A stretch of DNA of 64,000 bases from Runella rosea (GTDB taxonomy: Bacteria; Bacteroidota; Bacteroidia; Cytophagales; Spirosomataceae), in assembly GCF_003325355.1 (NCBI RefSeq), contig NZ_CP030850.1, positions 5,965,001 through 6,029,000 on the forward strand, in the 5' to 3' direction. This document shows positions 16,126 to 24,502 of the stretch, piece after piece. A program made the translations under genes and the position numbers. Position 1 is the first letter of the stretch. The number at the start of each line of letters is the position of its first letter. Below the pieces are notes generated by a model. The model did not search any database. It was not told the DNA's origin and was given only the letters and a program-made list of their open reading frames with translations.

Positions 16126-17151
16126 ATGAGAAAAAATGTATTTCTTTTTATTGCCTTATTTTTGGTGCCATTTCTAGTAAAAGCCCAAACCGAAGGTTGG
16201 GCAATCTGTAACAGTGGCGCCAATTTATATTTCAAAATCGTCGGGAGTGGGAGCCACGTACTGGTCGTAGGCGATGTGGGCAATTCATCGACCTACCTAA
16301 AAGACTTGATTAAAAAATTGTCGGAAACAAACCGGGTGGTTTATTACGACCCGCGTGCTACGGGCAAAAGCCGTTTTCCCGTTATCAATGATTCAACGAT
16401 TAACTTTACGAAAGCGGTTGCTGATATTGAAGCCCTTCGCATGGTGTTGAGGATTCCCAAATGGTCGGTGATTGCGCATGGCTTCGGAGCCAAAATTGCC
16501 TGTGCTTATGCTTCGCAGGCAGGAAACCACTTGGCGCAATTGGTGCTTATCAACCCCACGGCCATGTCTGAATCGAAGCCACTTTCGGCCTATGGCTATT
16601 TTGATAATTACGAAGAGTACGGTTTTTCACGTATGTTATCGCAGGAGGTCATCAATCGGCGTTTTGAAGGGTTGCAACACCAACTCCAAACGCAAATAAT
16701 GCCCACAGATTCTTTAGCGAGGGCCAGAGCAATTATGGCATTTCAGGCAGCTACTTACGTGCATGATACGCTACATGAACCCATTGCCGCCGATTTTTTA
16801 TACGAAAAAGTACGTAACGTAGGGATTAAAAGCCGAGTAAGTACTAAATTTGTTCCTAACCCTTTTGATTGTATTACTGCATTACGACAAAGGAACGTAC
16901 CTGTGCTGGTGGTTGTATCAAGACAGCGCTATGACCTCAATGGATTGGTGAATTTCTGGAAAAAATCAGTTCCTAATGTCACAATCAGTTTGATTGACCG
17001 GGCGCATCATTTCCCTTGGTTAGACAATCCTGCCGCATTTTATGCGCAGGTAACTCCATTTTTACAACGTTTTGTAGAGGAAACTTATGCCGAACAAAAA
17101 AAAGCTAGTCGTCCTGTCGGGCGCGGGAATCAGCGCCGAAAGCGGTATTAA
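16126..17151 (+). CDS. Secreted alpha/beta-hydrolase-like protein without Ser nucleophile
   Basis: 341 residues with a signal peptide (RKNVFLFIALFLVPFLVKAQ). The alpha/beta-hydrolase fold is recognisable: the YYDPRATGKSRFP segment, the nucleophile elbow region SVIAHGFGAKIA, and the C-terminal catalytic His segment RAHHFPWLDNP. At the elbow the usual G-x-S-x-G reads A-H-G-F-G, so the Ser is replaced by Gly, and the HG oxyanion segment reads VVGDVGN. It may be a non-catalytic relative. Its last 22 codons overlap the sirtuin gene in another frame. Confidence 0.8.
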   Translation: MRKNVFLFIALFLVPFLVKAQTEGWAICNSGANLYFKIVGSGSHVLVVGDVGNSSTYLKDLIKKLSETNRVVYYDPRATGKSRFPVINDSTINFTKAVADIEALRMVLRIPKWSVIAHGFGAKIACAYASQAGNHLAQLVLINPTAMSESKPLSAYGYFDNYEEYGFSRMLSQEVINRRFEGLQHQLQTQIMPTDSLARARAIMAFQAATYVHDTLHEPIAADFLYEKVRNVGIKSRVSTKFVPNPFDCITALRQRNVPVLVVVSRQRYDLNGLVNFWKKSVPNVTISLIDRAHHFPWLDNPAAFYAQVTPFLQRFVEETYAEQKKASRPVGRGNQRRKRY

Positions 17152-17791
17152 AACATTTCGTGATTCAGACGGACTGTGGGAGGGGCACAGCATTGAAGAT
17201 GTAGCCACCCCAGAAGGCTGGCGTCGCAATCCGCAATTGGTGTTGGATTTCTACAATGAACGTCGTAAACAGGGGTTGGAGGCTGAGCCAAATGCCGCGC
17301 ATCTTATTTTGGCGGAACTGGAAAAATACTTTGACGTTCAAATCATTACCCAAAACGTCGATAATCTTCACGAAAAAGCAGGCTCAAACAACGTACTTCA
17401 TTTACACGGCGAATTGTACAAGTCGCGCAGTACCAAAGACCCCTCTTTGGTGTACGATGTGAAAGGCTGGGAGCTGAAATTAGGCGATACCTGCGAACTG
17501 GGTAGTCAACTTCGGCCCAATATTGTGTGGTTTAGGGAAGAGGTTCCGATGATGGTTCCCGCCGTTGAACTGGCCGAGCAAGCTGATATTTTTATTGTGG
17601 TCGGTACTTCATTAGTAGTATATCCTGCGGCAGGATTAGTATATTATGTACCTCCTCGGGTGCCGATTTTTGTGATAGATCCCAAAACCCCCGAAATGTC
17701 GGGTAGCACGAAATACGTGACGTTTATTCAGGAAAAAGCCACCGTGGGTATGACGATGTTAAGAGAGAAATTATTGAAAGAGTATTTATGA
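17087..17791 (+). CDS. cobB: Sir2-family NAD-dependent protein deacylase
   Basis: 234 residues, cytoplasmic. Sirtuin hallmarks are GAGISAESGIKTFRDSDGLW for NAD binding, TQNVDNLHEKAG, catalytic His in LHLHGEL, and VVGTSLVVYPAAGL. The class III segment has FYNERR, that is the Y-x-x-R pair known from SIRT5/CobB to favour succinyl, malonyl or glutaryl lysine. The zinc region after the catalytic His has one Cys only, so the usual four-Cys zinc site is absent. The start at 17087 has a good AGAGGA ribosome site and overlaps the preceding gene by 65 bases. A VOC gene overlaps its stop by 4 bases. Confidence 0.92.
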   Translation: MPNKKKLVVLSGAGISAESGIKTFRDSDGLWEGHSIEDVATPEGWRRNPQLVLDFYNERRKQGLEAEPNAAHLILAELEKYFDVQIITQNVDNLHEKAGSNNVLHLHGELYKSRSTKDPSLVYDVKGWELKLGDTCELGSQLRPNIVWFREEVPMMVPAVELAEQADIFIVVGTSLVVYPAAGLVYYVPPRVPIFVIDPKTPEMSGSTKYVTFIQEKATVGMTMLREKLLKEYL

Positions 17792-18132
17792 AACTACTCG
17801 GATTAAGAACCGTCATTTACCCCGCCGCTGATTTAGCGGCGACCAAACAATGGTACATTCAGACAACGGGTGTGCAGCCTTATTTTGATGAATCTTTTTA
17901 CGTTGGGTTCAACATCGGTGGGTATGAACTGGGACTTGACCCCAATGCCTCTCAAACAACTACCTATTGGGGTGTGGAAAATATTGAACTGGCTTGGGAA
18001 TACCTACTCGGAACGGGAGCAACTGCGGATGAAGAGATTCAGGAAGTAGGTGGCGGAATTAAAGTTGCGACGGTCAAAGACCCATTCGGCAATGTGTTTG
18101 GTATTATCGAAAATCCTCATTTTGTTATTTAA
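17788..18132 (+). CDS. VOC (glyoxalase/dioxygenase superfamily) protein
   Basis: 114 residues, one VOC module pair: TVIYPAADLAATKQWYIQTTG at the start and GGGIKVATVKDPFGNVFGIIENP at the end, both typical of the fold. The start codon overlaps the sirtuin stop (ATGA), so translation is coupled. The substrate is unknown. Metal-ligand positions are not fully conserved in what I can see, so it may be a binding protein rather than an enzyme. Confidence 0.85.
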   Translation: MKLLGLRTVIYPAADLAATKQWYIQTTGVQPYFDESFYVGFNIGGYELGLDPNASQTTTYWGVENIELAWEYLLGTGATADEEIQEVGGGIKVATVKDPFGNVFGIIENPHFVI

Positions 18133-18174
18133 TAAAGTAAGCAGAACTCTTCTGCGTCTTCAATATATCTTCCA

Positions 18175-19056
18175 ATGCAACTATTAGACGGTAAAAAACT
18201 TTCTGCTGAGGTAAAAGCAGAAATCAAAGTAGAAGTAGATAAAATCAAAGCCAACGGCGGAAAAACCCCGCATTTGGCGGCTATTTTGGTGGGCAATAAC
18301 GGCGCAAGCGAAACTTATGTAGCCTCAAAAATCAAAAGTTGTGAGGAGATTGGTTTTAAATCAACCCTCATCAGCTTGCCCGATACTACCTCAGAAGCGG
18401 AGTTGCTTTCGCACATTCAGGATTTGAATTTTGACGAAGATGTCGATGGATTCATCGTACAGTTGCCACTTCCGGCGCATATTTCAGAAAATACAATCAT
18501 GGAAGCGGTTGCGCCCGAAAAAGACGTGGATGGTTTCCATCCTATCAACGTGGGTCGGATGTGTAAGGGCTTGCCCGCCTACATTTCAGCGACTCCTTAT
18601 GGAATTTTGGAAATGCTCGAACGTTACAAAATAGAAACGGCCGGTAAACACTGTGTGGTAGTGGGGCGCAGCCAAATCGTGGGCTTGCCCATGAGTATTT
18701 TGATGCAGCGCAATGCCTATCCGGGCAACTGTACCGTCACGATTTGCCACAGCCGTACGCACAATCTGAAAGAAGTTTGTCAAAGTGCTGATATTTTGAT
18801 TGCAGCCTTGGGACGCCCCGAATTCATCACCGCCGACTACGTCAAAGAAGGAGCCGTGGTAATCGACGTGGGCATTACCCGCGTGCCAGATGCATCCAAA
18901 AAAAGCGGATTTGCTATCAAAGGCGACGTGAAGTTTGACGAAGTAGCTCCCAAATCTGGCTATATTACGCCCGTACCAGGTGGCGTAGGCTTAATGACCA
19001 TTTGTGGCCTCCTGACCAACACGCTGCTATCTTCGAAGAAAGCTATTTATAAGTAG
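18175..19056 (+). CDS. folD: Bifunctional methylenetetrahydrofolate dehydrogenase/cyclohydrolase
   Basis: 293 residues, cytoplasmic. It interconverts 5,10-methylene-THF and 10-formyl-THF in one-carbon metabolism. Signature segments are [17 protein letters not shown] with the catalytic Lys, [35 protein letters not shown] for NADP binding and [11 protein letters not shown] at the end. Length is normal. It lies 42 bases after the VOC gene. A long inverted repeat follows its stop. Confidence 0.97.
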   Translation: MQLLDGKKLSAEVKAEIKVEVDKIKANGGKTPHLAAILVGNNGASETYVASKIKSCEEIGFKSTLISLPDTTSEAELLSHIQDLNFDEDVDGFIVQLPLPAHISENTIMEAVAPEKDVDGFHPINVGRMCKGLPAYISATPYGILEMLERYKIETAGKHCVVVGRSQIVGLPMSILMQRNAYPGNCTVTICHSRTHNLKEVCQSADILIAALGRPEFITADYVKEGAVVIDVGITRVPDASKKSGFAIKGDVKFDEVAPKSGYITPVPGGVGLMTICGLLTNTLLSSKKAIYK

Positions 19057-19063
19057 GGGATTG

Positions 19064-19116
19064 TTGATTGGTTAACGGTGCTCTGTAGTAGTGACGAATA
19101 ACCGTTAATCAATCAA
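19064..19116. terminator. Inverted repeat between convergent folD and desaturase genes
   Basis: TTGATTGGTTAACGGT (19064-19079) and ACCGTTAATCAATCAA (19101-19116) pair with one G-U, around a 21-base loop. It is placed to act on both converging transcripts. There is no clear T tract on either side. Confidence 0.6.
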
Positions 19117-19136
19117 CCAATAACCAACACCTGCGC

Positions 19137-19889
19137 CTAGCTAGGCATATAGTTTAAGTCATTGTTCCGTTTTAGCTTGATAATTCCCGTGGCGTTGAGG
19201 AACAAAATGAACGGGTAAGTAGGGTCAAATTCGTGCCATTTTACGCCAAAATTGGCGCGACCTCCGAGTTTGTGGTGGTTGTTGTGGTACGATTCGCCCA
19301 TCATCAAAAAGTCAAAAGGAAGGAGGTTTCGAGCAGTATCGTTTACTTTAAAATTGGTATAACCGTATTTGTGGGCATACCAGTTGATAATTACCCCGTG
19401 AACAGGCCCCATCAAAAAGTGAATTGGCAACAACAAAAACATCCACCAGGCCGTGGCAAATTGTATATAAAACAAGGTGTACAATACACCCCAACCAATA
19501 CGGATAACCCAATAATCACCTAATCGTTCCATAAATGCCCAGTGCGGAACATCTTTTTTGAATTTGGCAGCAATGCTATCTTCGCGGTGCAGTATATTGT
19601 TGTAGTAATTCTTGGTTTTCCACATCATATCAACCAAACTTGACGAAAAACTTGGTGAATGCGGGTCTTCATCCGTGTCGGCATAGGCGTGGTGGAGGCG
19701 GTGCATTACGCCGTAAGCGTAAGGACTTAAAAACGAAGAACCTTGAAATATGAAAGTGAGGGTGTAAAAAAACTTCTCCCAAAAAGGGCTCATCGTAAAC
19801 ATTTTGTGGGCGGCGTAGCGGTGCAAAAAGAAGGTCTGCATCAAGAGAGATAAATACCAGTGGGCTACGAAAAATACAAGAATGTACAT
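19137..19889 (-). CDS. Membrane acyl-CoA desaturase (delta-9 type)
   Basis: 250 residues. The three His boxes of membrane desaturases are present: HRYAAHK, HRLHHAYAD and HNNHHK. Hydrophobic segments surround them. The enzyme would put a double bond in acyl chains and so tune membrane fluidity. It is transcribed alone toward folD. Confidence 0.9.
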   Translation of the reverse strand: MYILVFFVAHWYLSLLMQTFFLHRYAAHKMFTMSPFWEKFFYTLTFIFQGSSFLSPYAYGVMHRLHHAYADTDEDPHSPSFSSSLVDMMWKTKNYYNNILHREDSIAAKFKKDVPHWAFMERLGDYWVIRIGWGVLYTLFYIQFATAWWMFLLLPIHFLMGPVHGVIINWYAHKYGYTNFKVNDTARNLLPFDFLMMGESYHNNHHKLGGRANFGVKWHEFDPTYPFILFLNATGIIKLKRNNDLNYMPS

Positions 19890-20007
19890 AGTTTAAAGAT
19901 TGTGTTATCGGTAATGTATGGCAAAAGTACTAATGCCATTTTTTAAAAAAGATGAGTAAAATCAGTTCGAACCTTTTTTTTAAGAGTGAACTTCTCTAAT
20001 TTTTACG

Positions 20008-20295
20008 ATGGATTTTATAACGTTTCAATCGAGTCTGAAGGATTCACAACCTCCCAAAGACTGCACGCCAGTAGTGCAGGCGCTTTGGTACGATGCCAAA
20101 GGGAACTGGGAAAAAGCGCACGACATCGCGCAGTCGAGGGAAGGTACCCGTGATTACGATCGTTTGCATGCGTATCTACACCGCAAAGAGGGCGACCAGT
20201 GGAACGCTGGCTATTGGTACCGCCGTGCCCGCGCCGAAATGCCCGCGTATGCGCTGGAAAAAGAATGGGAAGAATTGGTGAAAGGGTGGCTATAA
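20008..20295 (+). CDS. Small conserved-looking soluble protein, function unknown
   Basis: 95 residues rich in Trp, Tyr and charged residues, with no signal peptide. It contains ALWYDAKGNWEKAHDIAQ and YLHRKEGDQWNAGYWYRRA, which read like a helical repeat (TPR-like) motif pair. The start has no strong ribosome site, as usual in this phylum. It stands alone between the desaturase and a convergent lipoprotein gene. No function can be given. Confidence 0.75.
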   Translation: MDFITFQSSLKDSQPPKDCTPVVQALWYDAKGNWEKAHDIAQSREGTRDYDRLHAYLHRKEGDQWNAGYWYRRARAEMPAYALEKEWEELVKGWL

Positions 20296-20320
20296 AGTAG
20301 GGTGGAGACGAGCCATGCCC

Positions 20321-21205
20321 CTACTTTCTGGCGTAAAAATAAAGATTAACGCTGGGTACGTTGCGGCGTTCGCTGAGGGTAAAATAGCCCTTGCCGTCTT
20401 TGTCAAAACACACGGCCTCGCCCTGAGGCTCAAAAATATAGGGCAGACTTTTGGTAGGATTACGGAGCAATACATCGCCTACTTTTTCTTCAACTTTGCG
20501 TTTCCAGTAATAAATTGCGGTGTATCCTCTCACAATAATCTCTTTGCCATTGGTAGAAATACTGCCTCCCGTCAAATCGCCTCCTACGGTCAAGTTGCCT
20601 ACTTTTTCGGCCATGATGACTTCGCTCGTCGATTGAGGGTAGGCAAGACGATACAAATGTGCTTGGCCTTCCCATTTAGAAACGATAAATAGGTCGCGGG
20701 TGAGGGGGTCGAGCAGCAATGTTTCGGCATCGCGGGAGCCATCTGGATAGCGGAACTGAATGCGGTCGTAGTTGGTGATGGTGGAGGTAAGGCTAGCGGG
20801 TTCGGGAAAACGATAAATGCGTTTTATGTCAAGATTGATGGCATTGTCGCCGATGTCGCCCAAATACAGGTAGGTTTCGTTGGCTTGTGGGCCTGGGCCG
20901 ATGGCAATGTCTTCCCAATCAAAATTGGTAAATGGGGTTTTTATTTTACCCGCAATCTGCCCTTCTCGGTTTAATAAAAATAGCTCATCGGGTGAGGCGG
21001 CGTCTTCGTGTGACCATAAGAAACCTGGTTGCTTAAAACTGTCGGCCAGTCCAGAAGCTTCGTCGAGGTCGTCGGCGGGCTGAACGGTTTTGGAGGTTGG
21101 CGTCTCGGCAAAATTGTCAGATTCAGGGTCTACGGGCTTTTCTTCTCTTTTGCAAGATGAAAAAAACAGAACGAGTAATGCGGACAGAAAGAGTGAGTTT
21201 TTCAT
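20321..21205 (-). CDS. Lipoprotein with beta-propeller-like repeats
   Basis: 294 residues. The N-terminus is a lipoprotein signal (LLVLFFSSC, lipidated Cys 18). The rest is beta-rich, with LLNREGQIAGKI, FDWEDIAIGP, YLYLGDIGDNA and RFPEP-type strands, and lacks catalytic motifs I can name. Similar outer-membrane proteins are called phytase-like or SdiA-regulated-like, but I am not sure. Its start overlaps the stop of the OmpA-family gene upstream by 4 bases, so the two are co-translated. Confidence 0.8.
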   Translation of the reverse strand: MKNSLFLSALLVLFFSSCKREEKPVDPESDNFAETPTSKTVQPADDLDEASGLADSFKQPGFLWSHEDAASPDELFLLNREGQIAGKIKTPFTNFDWEDIAIGPGPQANETYLYLGDIGDNAINLDIKRIYRFPEPASLTSTITNYDRIQFRYPDGSRDAETLLLDPLTRDLFIVSKWEGQAHLYRLAYPQSTSEVIMAEKVGNLTVGGDLTGGSISTNGKEIIVRGYTAIYYWKRKVEEKVGDVLLRNPTKSLPYIFEPQGEAVCFDKDGKGYFTLSERRNVPSVNLYFYARK

Positions 21206-22614
21206 TTCAATTTTTTAATGACAAATTCTACCCGTCGATTCAGCGGACGGGTTTCTTCACGATTGTTATTGGCAATGGGACGCGTTGAACCAAATCCGCG
21301 CCCGCTGATGCGTTGACTGGCAATTCCCTTCGAAACCAAAAATGCTTTGACGGATTCCACGCGCTGTCTCGACAGGGCCAGGTTGAGGTCAAAGTCGCCC
21401 AAATTGTCGGTATGCCCGTGCAATTCGATTTCGGCGGCGGGATTATCGCGCATAAACAGCCATAAACGATTCAAATCTTCTTCCGATTCGGGAAGCAGCT
21501 CAGGCTTTCCCTGCACGAAGCGAATGTTTTTCAACACAATACTTTCACTGATTGTAACGGGTTTTAGGGTAAAAATAGTGCCGTTTTTTGATTTTTCGGT
21601 TAATTCTTTGGCCGTATAATGAATGCTCGTGGGGAAAAAACCATCGGCTTCTACCATAAAATACACATCCTGACCTACTTCAAACGCGATTTTAAACAAT
21701 CCGTCATCGGTCCCTTGGAGTCGCTGTTTTTCGGTATTATTTTTATCCAGTACCAACACCGTGGGTTGTTTGACTGGTTTTCGGGTCGTTTCGTTCTGAA
21801 CTTGCCCACTCAGCACCAATGAGGGCTCTTTTGGGGGTAGATCAGCGGCTTTAGCGGGCGTTTTCGCTTCGGGCGGAGGGTTGGCGAGTGGAGGTGAGGT
21901 AGCTACCGACGGAACGGTCGGCTTTTTGAGTACAGATTCGTTCAATTTGAGGTAGCTTTTTTTTACCTCGGTAGGTTCCACTACGTAATCGAAGATTTTG
22001 ATAAGGGCTACGGCCCCAGCACTGGCTTCTTCTTTGACGATGAGGTCGTCATGAAAAAAGTTTAATACACCGTCTTCGTCAATCACGCCTTCGTCGTTTT
22101 GGTCCGTAAATTCCACTTTGGACTCTCCATCCACGTACATTTTAAGTTGTTTGGTTTTTCCATTGCGCGAAATCACGTAGTGCGTGTATTCGTTGGCGCG
22201 CACGGGAGCGCGGGTGCCCAAGGCAAAATTATAGAAGTTGAGTTTGCCGTCGTAGATGTAGCAGCCATTGTCAGACTTGCGGTTTTTGAAGTCAATGACG
22301 CGTTTCCAGCTGTCGAGTGCCGAAAATTTGAAATAAATTTCGATGGTGTACGAATCCCGCAGAAATCCGTTTGCGGCTCGGTTGTCAAATTGAAGCCCGT
22401 AATTTTTTTCAAATACGTAGACTGAGCGTTTGGCATTTTTGAGCTCTGGCAGCACGTCCTCCTGAAATATACCTGCTTCTTTCAGTACTTTCAGGGCGGG
22501 GAATTGCCCCGATTCTTCTTCCAGATTTTTCTCAAACTGATATATCCCCGCCCTTTGAGCGTAGATACTCTGAGAAATCGCCAAAAAAAATAAGCACCAA
22601 AGAAGTCGATTCAT
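21202..22614 (-). CDS. OmpA-family protein with a LamG-like N-terminal domain
   Basis: 470 residues with a signal peptide (LLWCLFFLAISQSIYAQ). Residues about 35-210 form a concanavalin/LamG-like domain (FLRDSYTIEIYFKFSALDSW, LKMYVDGES). A Pro/Ala/Lys-rich linker follows, then a carboxypeptidase-regulatory-like segment, and a peptidoglycan-binding OmpA domain at the end (IELHGHTDNLGDFDLN and LSRQRVESVKAFL, with RPLNRRVEF). It would tie the outer membrane to the cell wall and may bind sugar. It heads a two-gene unit with the lipoprotein gene. Confidence 0.9.
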   Translation of the reverse strand: MNRLLWCLFFLAISQSIYAQRAGIYQFEKNLEEESGQFPALKVLKEAGIFQEDVLPELKNAKRSVYVFEKNYGLQFDNRAANGFLRDSYTIEIYFKFSALDSWKRVIDFKNRKSDNGCYIYDGKLNFYNFALGTRAPVRANEYTHYVISRNGKTKQLKMYVDGESKVEFTDQNDEGVIDEDGVLNFFHDDLIVKEEASAGAVALIKIFDYVVEPTEVKKSYLKLNESVLKKPTVPSVATSPPLANPPPEAKTPAKAADLPPKEPSLVLSGQVQNETTRKPVKQPTVLVLDKNNTEKQRLQGTDDGLFKIAFEVGQDVYFMVEADGFFPTSIHYTAKELTEKSKNGTIFTLKPVTISESIVLKNIRFVQGKPELLPESEEDLNRLWLFMRDNPAAEIELHGHTDNLGDFDLNLALSRQRVESVKAFLVSKGIASQRISGRGFGSTRPIANNNREETRPLNRRVEFVIKKLK

Positions 22615-22706
22615 TCAATAAAAACGGTTGGTACAAATACCCTTTGCCATTAGTAACGAACAAAAATAGGGGTAAATTAGCTTCCAAGGCATTTTTTTAT
22701 TTAATG

Positions 22707-22756
22707 CCAAACTCCCAAGCTACTGTTGAGGAGTCAACGTTAGCTTGGGAGTTTGG
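22707..22756. terminator. Hairpin after the minus-strand operon
   Basis: CCAAACTCCCAAGCTA (22707-22722) is perfectly complementary to TAGCTTGGGAGTTTGG (22741-22756), and inside it GTTGA/TCAAC pairs further. It lies just past the stop at 22780 of the minus-strand gene. T tracts are weak. Confidence 0.65.
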
Positions 22757-22779
22757 TTGTTCTAAAACGAAATGACGGA

Positions 22780-23163
22780 CTAGTCTTCGAGTAAAAACGG
22801 CAGGTCGTATTCGCGGATGATGGGCGCTTTTTTGCTGCGTACTTTTACTTCAACCCGGGCTTTGGGCTTCTCATTAATGATTAAATAGTTCTTGATGTAG
22901 GTATCTTCGTAGGTCGTCCAAGAATTGTCGACAATAAGATATTCCTGAACGTTTTGTTTTTGGGCCTGATACGCCCAGCGTTCAACGTGAAGGGGTTCAA
23001 AATTGACGATGGAAGTACCGCCCGCAATGGTATACCACACCTGAATGCCCGGCACACCACGGTTGCCCATTTCGGTGTTGTGCTCTACATAAATACGCAG
23101 GGTTCCGTTGTCTTCAAGGTCAATAACCTCAAATTCGTCTATTTTCGTTTTGATGTTTGACAT
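22780..23163 (-). CDS. Hypothetical protein (last gene of the sigma/DUF4097 unit)
   Basis: 127 residues from ATG 23163, chosen because a longer form would overlap the upstream gene and start in a non-conserved segment. The protein has no signal peptide and is strand-rich: FEVIDLEDNGTLRIYVEHN, IQVWYTIAGG, VKVRSKKAPIIREYDLPFL. I do not recognise it. It follows the next gene by 19 bases, so it is probably in the same transcript. Confidence 0.7.
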   Translation of the reverse strand: MSNIKTKIDEFEVIDLEDNGTLRIYVEHNTEMGNRGVPGIQVWYTIAGGTSIVNFEPLHVERWAYQAQKQNVQEYLIVDNSWTTYEDTYIKNYLIINEKPKARVEVKVRSKKAPIIREYDLPFLLED

Positions 23164-23182
23164 GGCTATAAAGGTTTGACTA

Positions 23183-23809
23183 TTAGTGTTTAACAAATTG
23201 AATGTTTTCAAAAGGCATGAAATAATTCGGTAAGCAAGTAAGCGTGTCGTTGTCTAACGTAAAATCAACACCTTTAAAACTCACTTTCTCCAATGAAGGG
23301 TTAAGGCCTACTTCGAAGTAGTTGTTGTCGTTGGTTTCAGATTTTATTTCGCTTGCGATGTCTGGAAACAGCTCATGCTGGAGGTAAATACGGTCAATGT
23401 GCGCGTCGTTGAGGTGTAATTCGCCTTTTTTATTTACAAACTCCACTGATTTTTCTTGTCCTTTAAAAACAATCACTTTTACGTATTGCGCCAACATCGG
23501 ATTGGGCGCTATTACTTTGATGGTGTAGCCTTTGCCGATTTTACTTTGTTTGGTGATACTAAAATCCTTCCCAGCCTCCTTGCTGCTTTTGAGCTTGATG
23601 GTTTTACCCTCCACGGTGTAAGTACCTTGGGCAAATCGATCGACAGCACCGTATACGTAGAAAAATTCAAACGTACCTTGCTCCGTTAAGGTAAATCCAG
23701 CGGCCATATCATGAATACCCGTTAGTCGGTATTCGCCCGCTACTTTTGTCTGTGCCATGCTGTTAAAATGGATGATTGATGAGATAAAAAAGAAAAAGAG
23801 GGTTTTCAT
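23183..23809 (-). CDS. Secreted hypothetical protein
   Basis: 208 residues with a signal peptide (KTLFFFFISSIIHFNSMAQ). The mature part begins GEYRLTGIHDMAAGFTLTEQ and includes GTYTVEGKTIKLKSS, a pattern seen in lipocalin-like or META-type proteins. No catalytic residues are evident. It lies 19 bases upstream of the 22780 gene and 25 bases downstream of the DUF3574 gene, so it belongs to the same run of minus-strand genes. Confidence 0.75.
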   Translation of the reverse strand: MKTLFFFFISSIIHFNSMAQTKVAGEYRLTGIHDMAAGFTLTEQGTFEFFYVYGAVDRFAQGTYTVEGKTIKLKSSKEAGKDFSITKQSKIGKGYTIKVIAPNPMLAQYVKVIVFKGQEKSVEFVNKKGELHLNDAHIDRIYLQHELFPDIASEIKSETNDNNYFEVGLNPSLEKVSFKGVDFTLDNDTLTCLPNYFMPFENIQFVKH

Positions 23810-23834
23810 GAGAGAATTTTCATTTTGAATACTG

Positions 23835-24257
23835 TCAGAAGGCTACTTTTAACTGCTCGTCGACGCGCATTACCGCTTCCTGTTGATAGTATTTTTTGTA
23901 CTTTTCGCGGATACTTTCAATCTGTTGTGAGCGTTCGGGCGTCAATTTTGACAAAACAATTAAGATCTTGGAAGGCTCAGAAACCAACTTGCCATTGTGG
24001 CCTAACCATTGGCCCTGTCCGTCGATGATGGTAGAGCCTTCGGTAAAAGTTTTGGCAATGACCGTGTCAGCAAATGCCTGCCATGCATTCGACGAAATCA
24101 TGGAGCCATCAGGTTTGGAAAGGCCGAAATACAGTTCGGTTTTGGTCATTTTTTCGCCTTTGAACACCGTGCAGGAGGTCAAGGTGAGAAGCAACAGGCT
24201 GAAAATGAGTGTGGTTGTCCTGTTGCTTCTGGGTATGTTTAAATGGACTGTTTTCAT
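23835..24257 (-). CDS. DUF3574 lipoprotein
   Basis: 140 residues from ATG 24257, which opens a lipoprotein signal (LIFSLLLLTLTSC); the open frame continues upstream but that part is untranslated leader. The mature protein matches the DUF3574 pattern: TELYFGLSKPDGSMISS, AWQAFADTVI and DGQGQWLGHNGKLVSEPSKI. The family is uncharacterised and envelope-located. It sits after the DUF4097 pair with a dispersed palindrome between them. Confidence 0.82.
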   Translation of the reverse strand: MKTVHLNIPRSNRTTTLIFSLLLLTLTSCTVFKGEKMTKTELYFGLSKPDGSMISSNAWQAFADTVIAKTFTEGSTIIDGQGQWLGHNGKLVSEPSKILIVLSKLTPERSQQIESIREKYKKYYQQEAVMRVDEQLKVAF

Positions 24258-24444
24258 GACTGAAAGAAATACTTCGTAACGGTTGTCTGTTTTTGGCTGT
24301 TTTGATGATACAAAATTGTACGATGAAATTGAGCTGCCGAAACGAATGAATGTGAGGTGCGCGAAAACCCAGATGAAGTGCAGAAAAAAAGGAGGTAAAG
24401 CGTTGATAGAGGGGTGGGAAAATCGCTCGCCAGACGTAAAATAA

Positions 24445-24477
24445 AACGTCGGCGAGGTTTTGGACCTTGCCGACGTT
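24445..24477. repeat. Dispersed palindrome, copy 1
   Basis: AACGTCGGCGAGG (24445-24457) pairs with CCTTGCCGACGTT (24465-24477). A second copy with an identical left arm lies at 50608-50655. It sits 26 bases downstream of the DUF4097 gene stop on the minus strand. It probably belongs to a REP-like family of intergenic palindromes. Confidence 0.7.
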
Positions 24478-24502
24478 ACGCGATGTGACAATGTAAGCAA
24501 AT

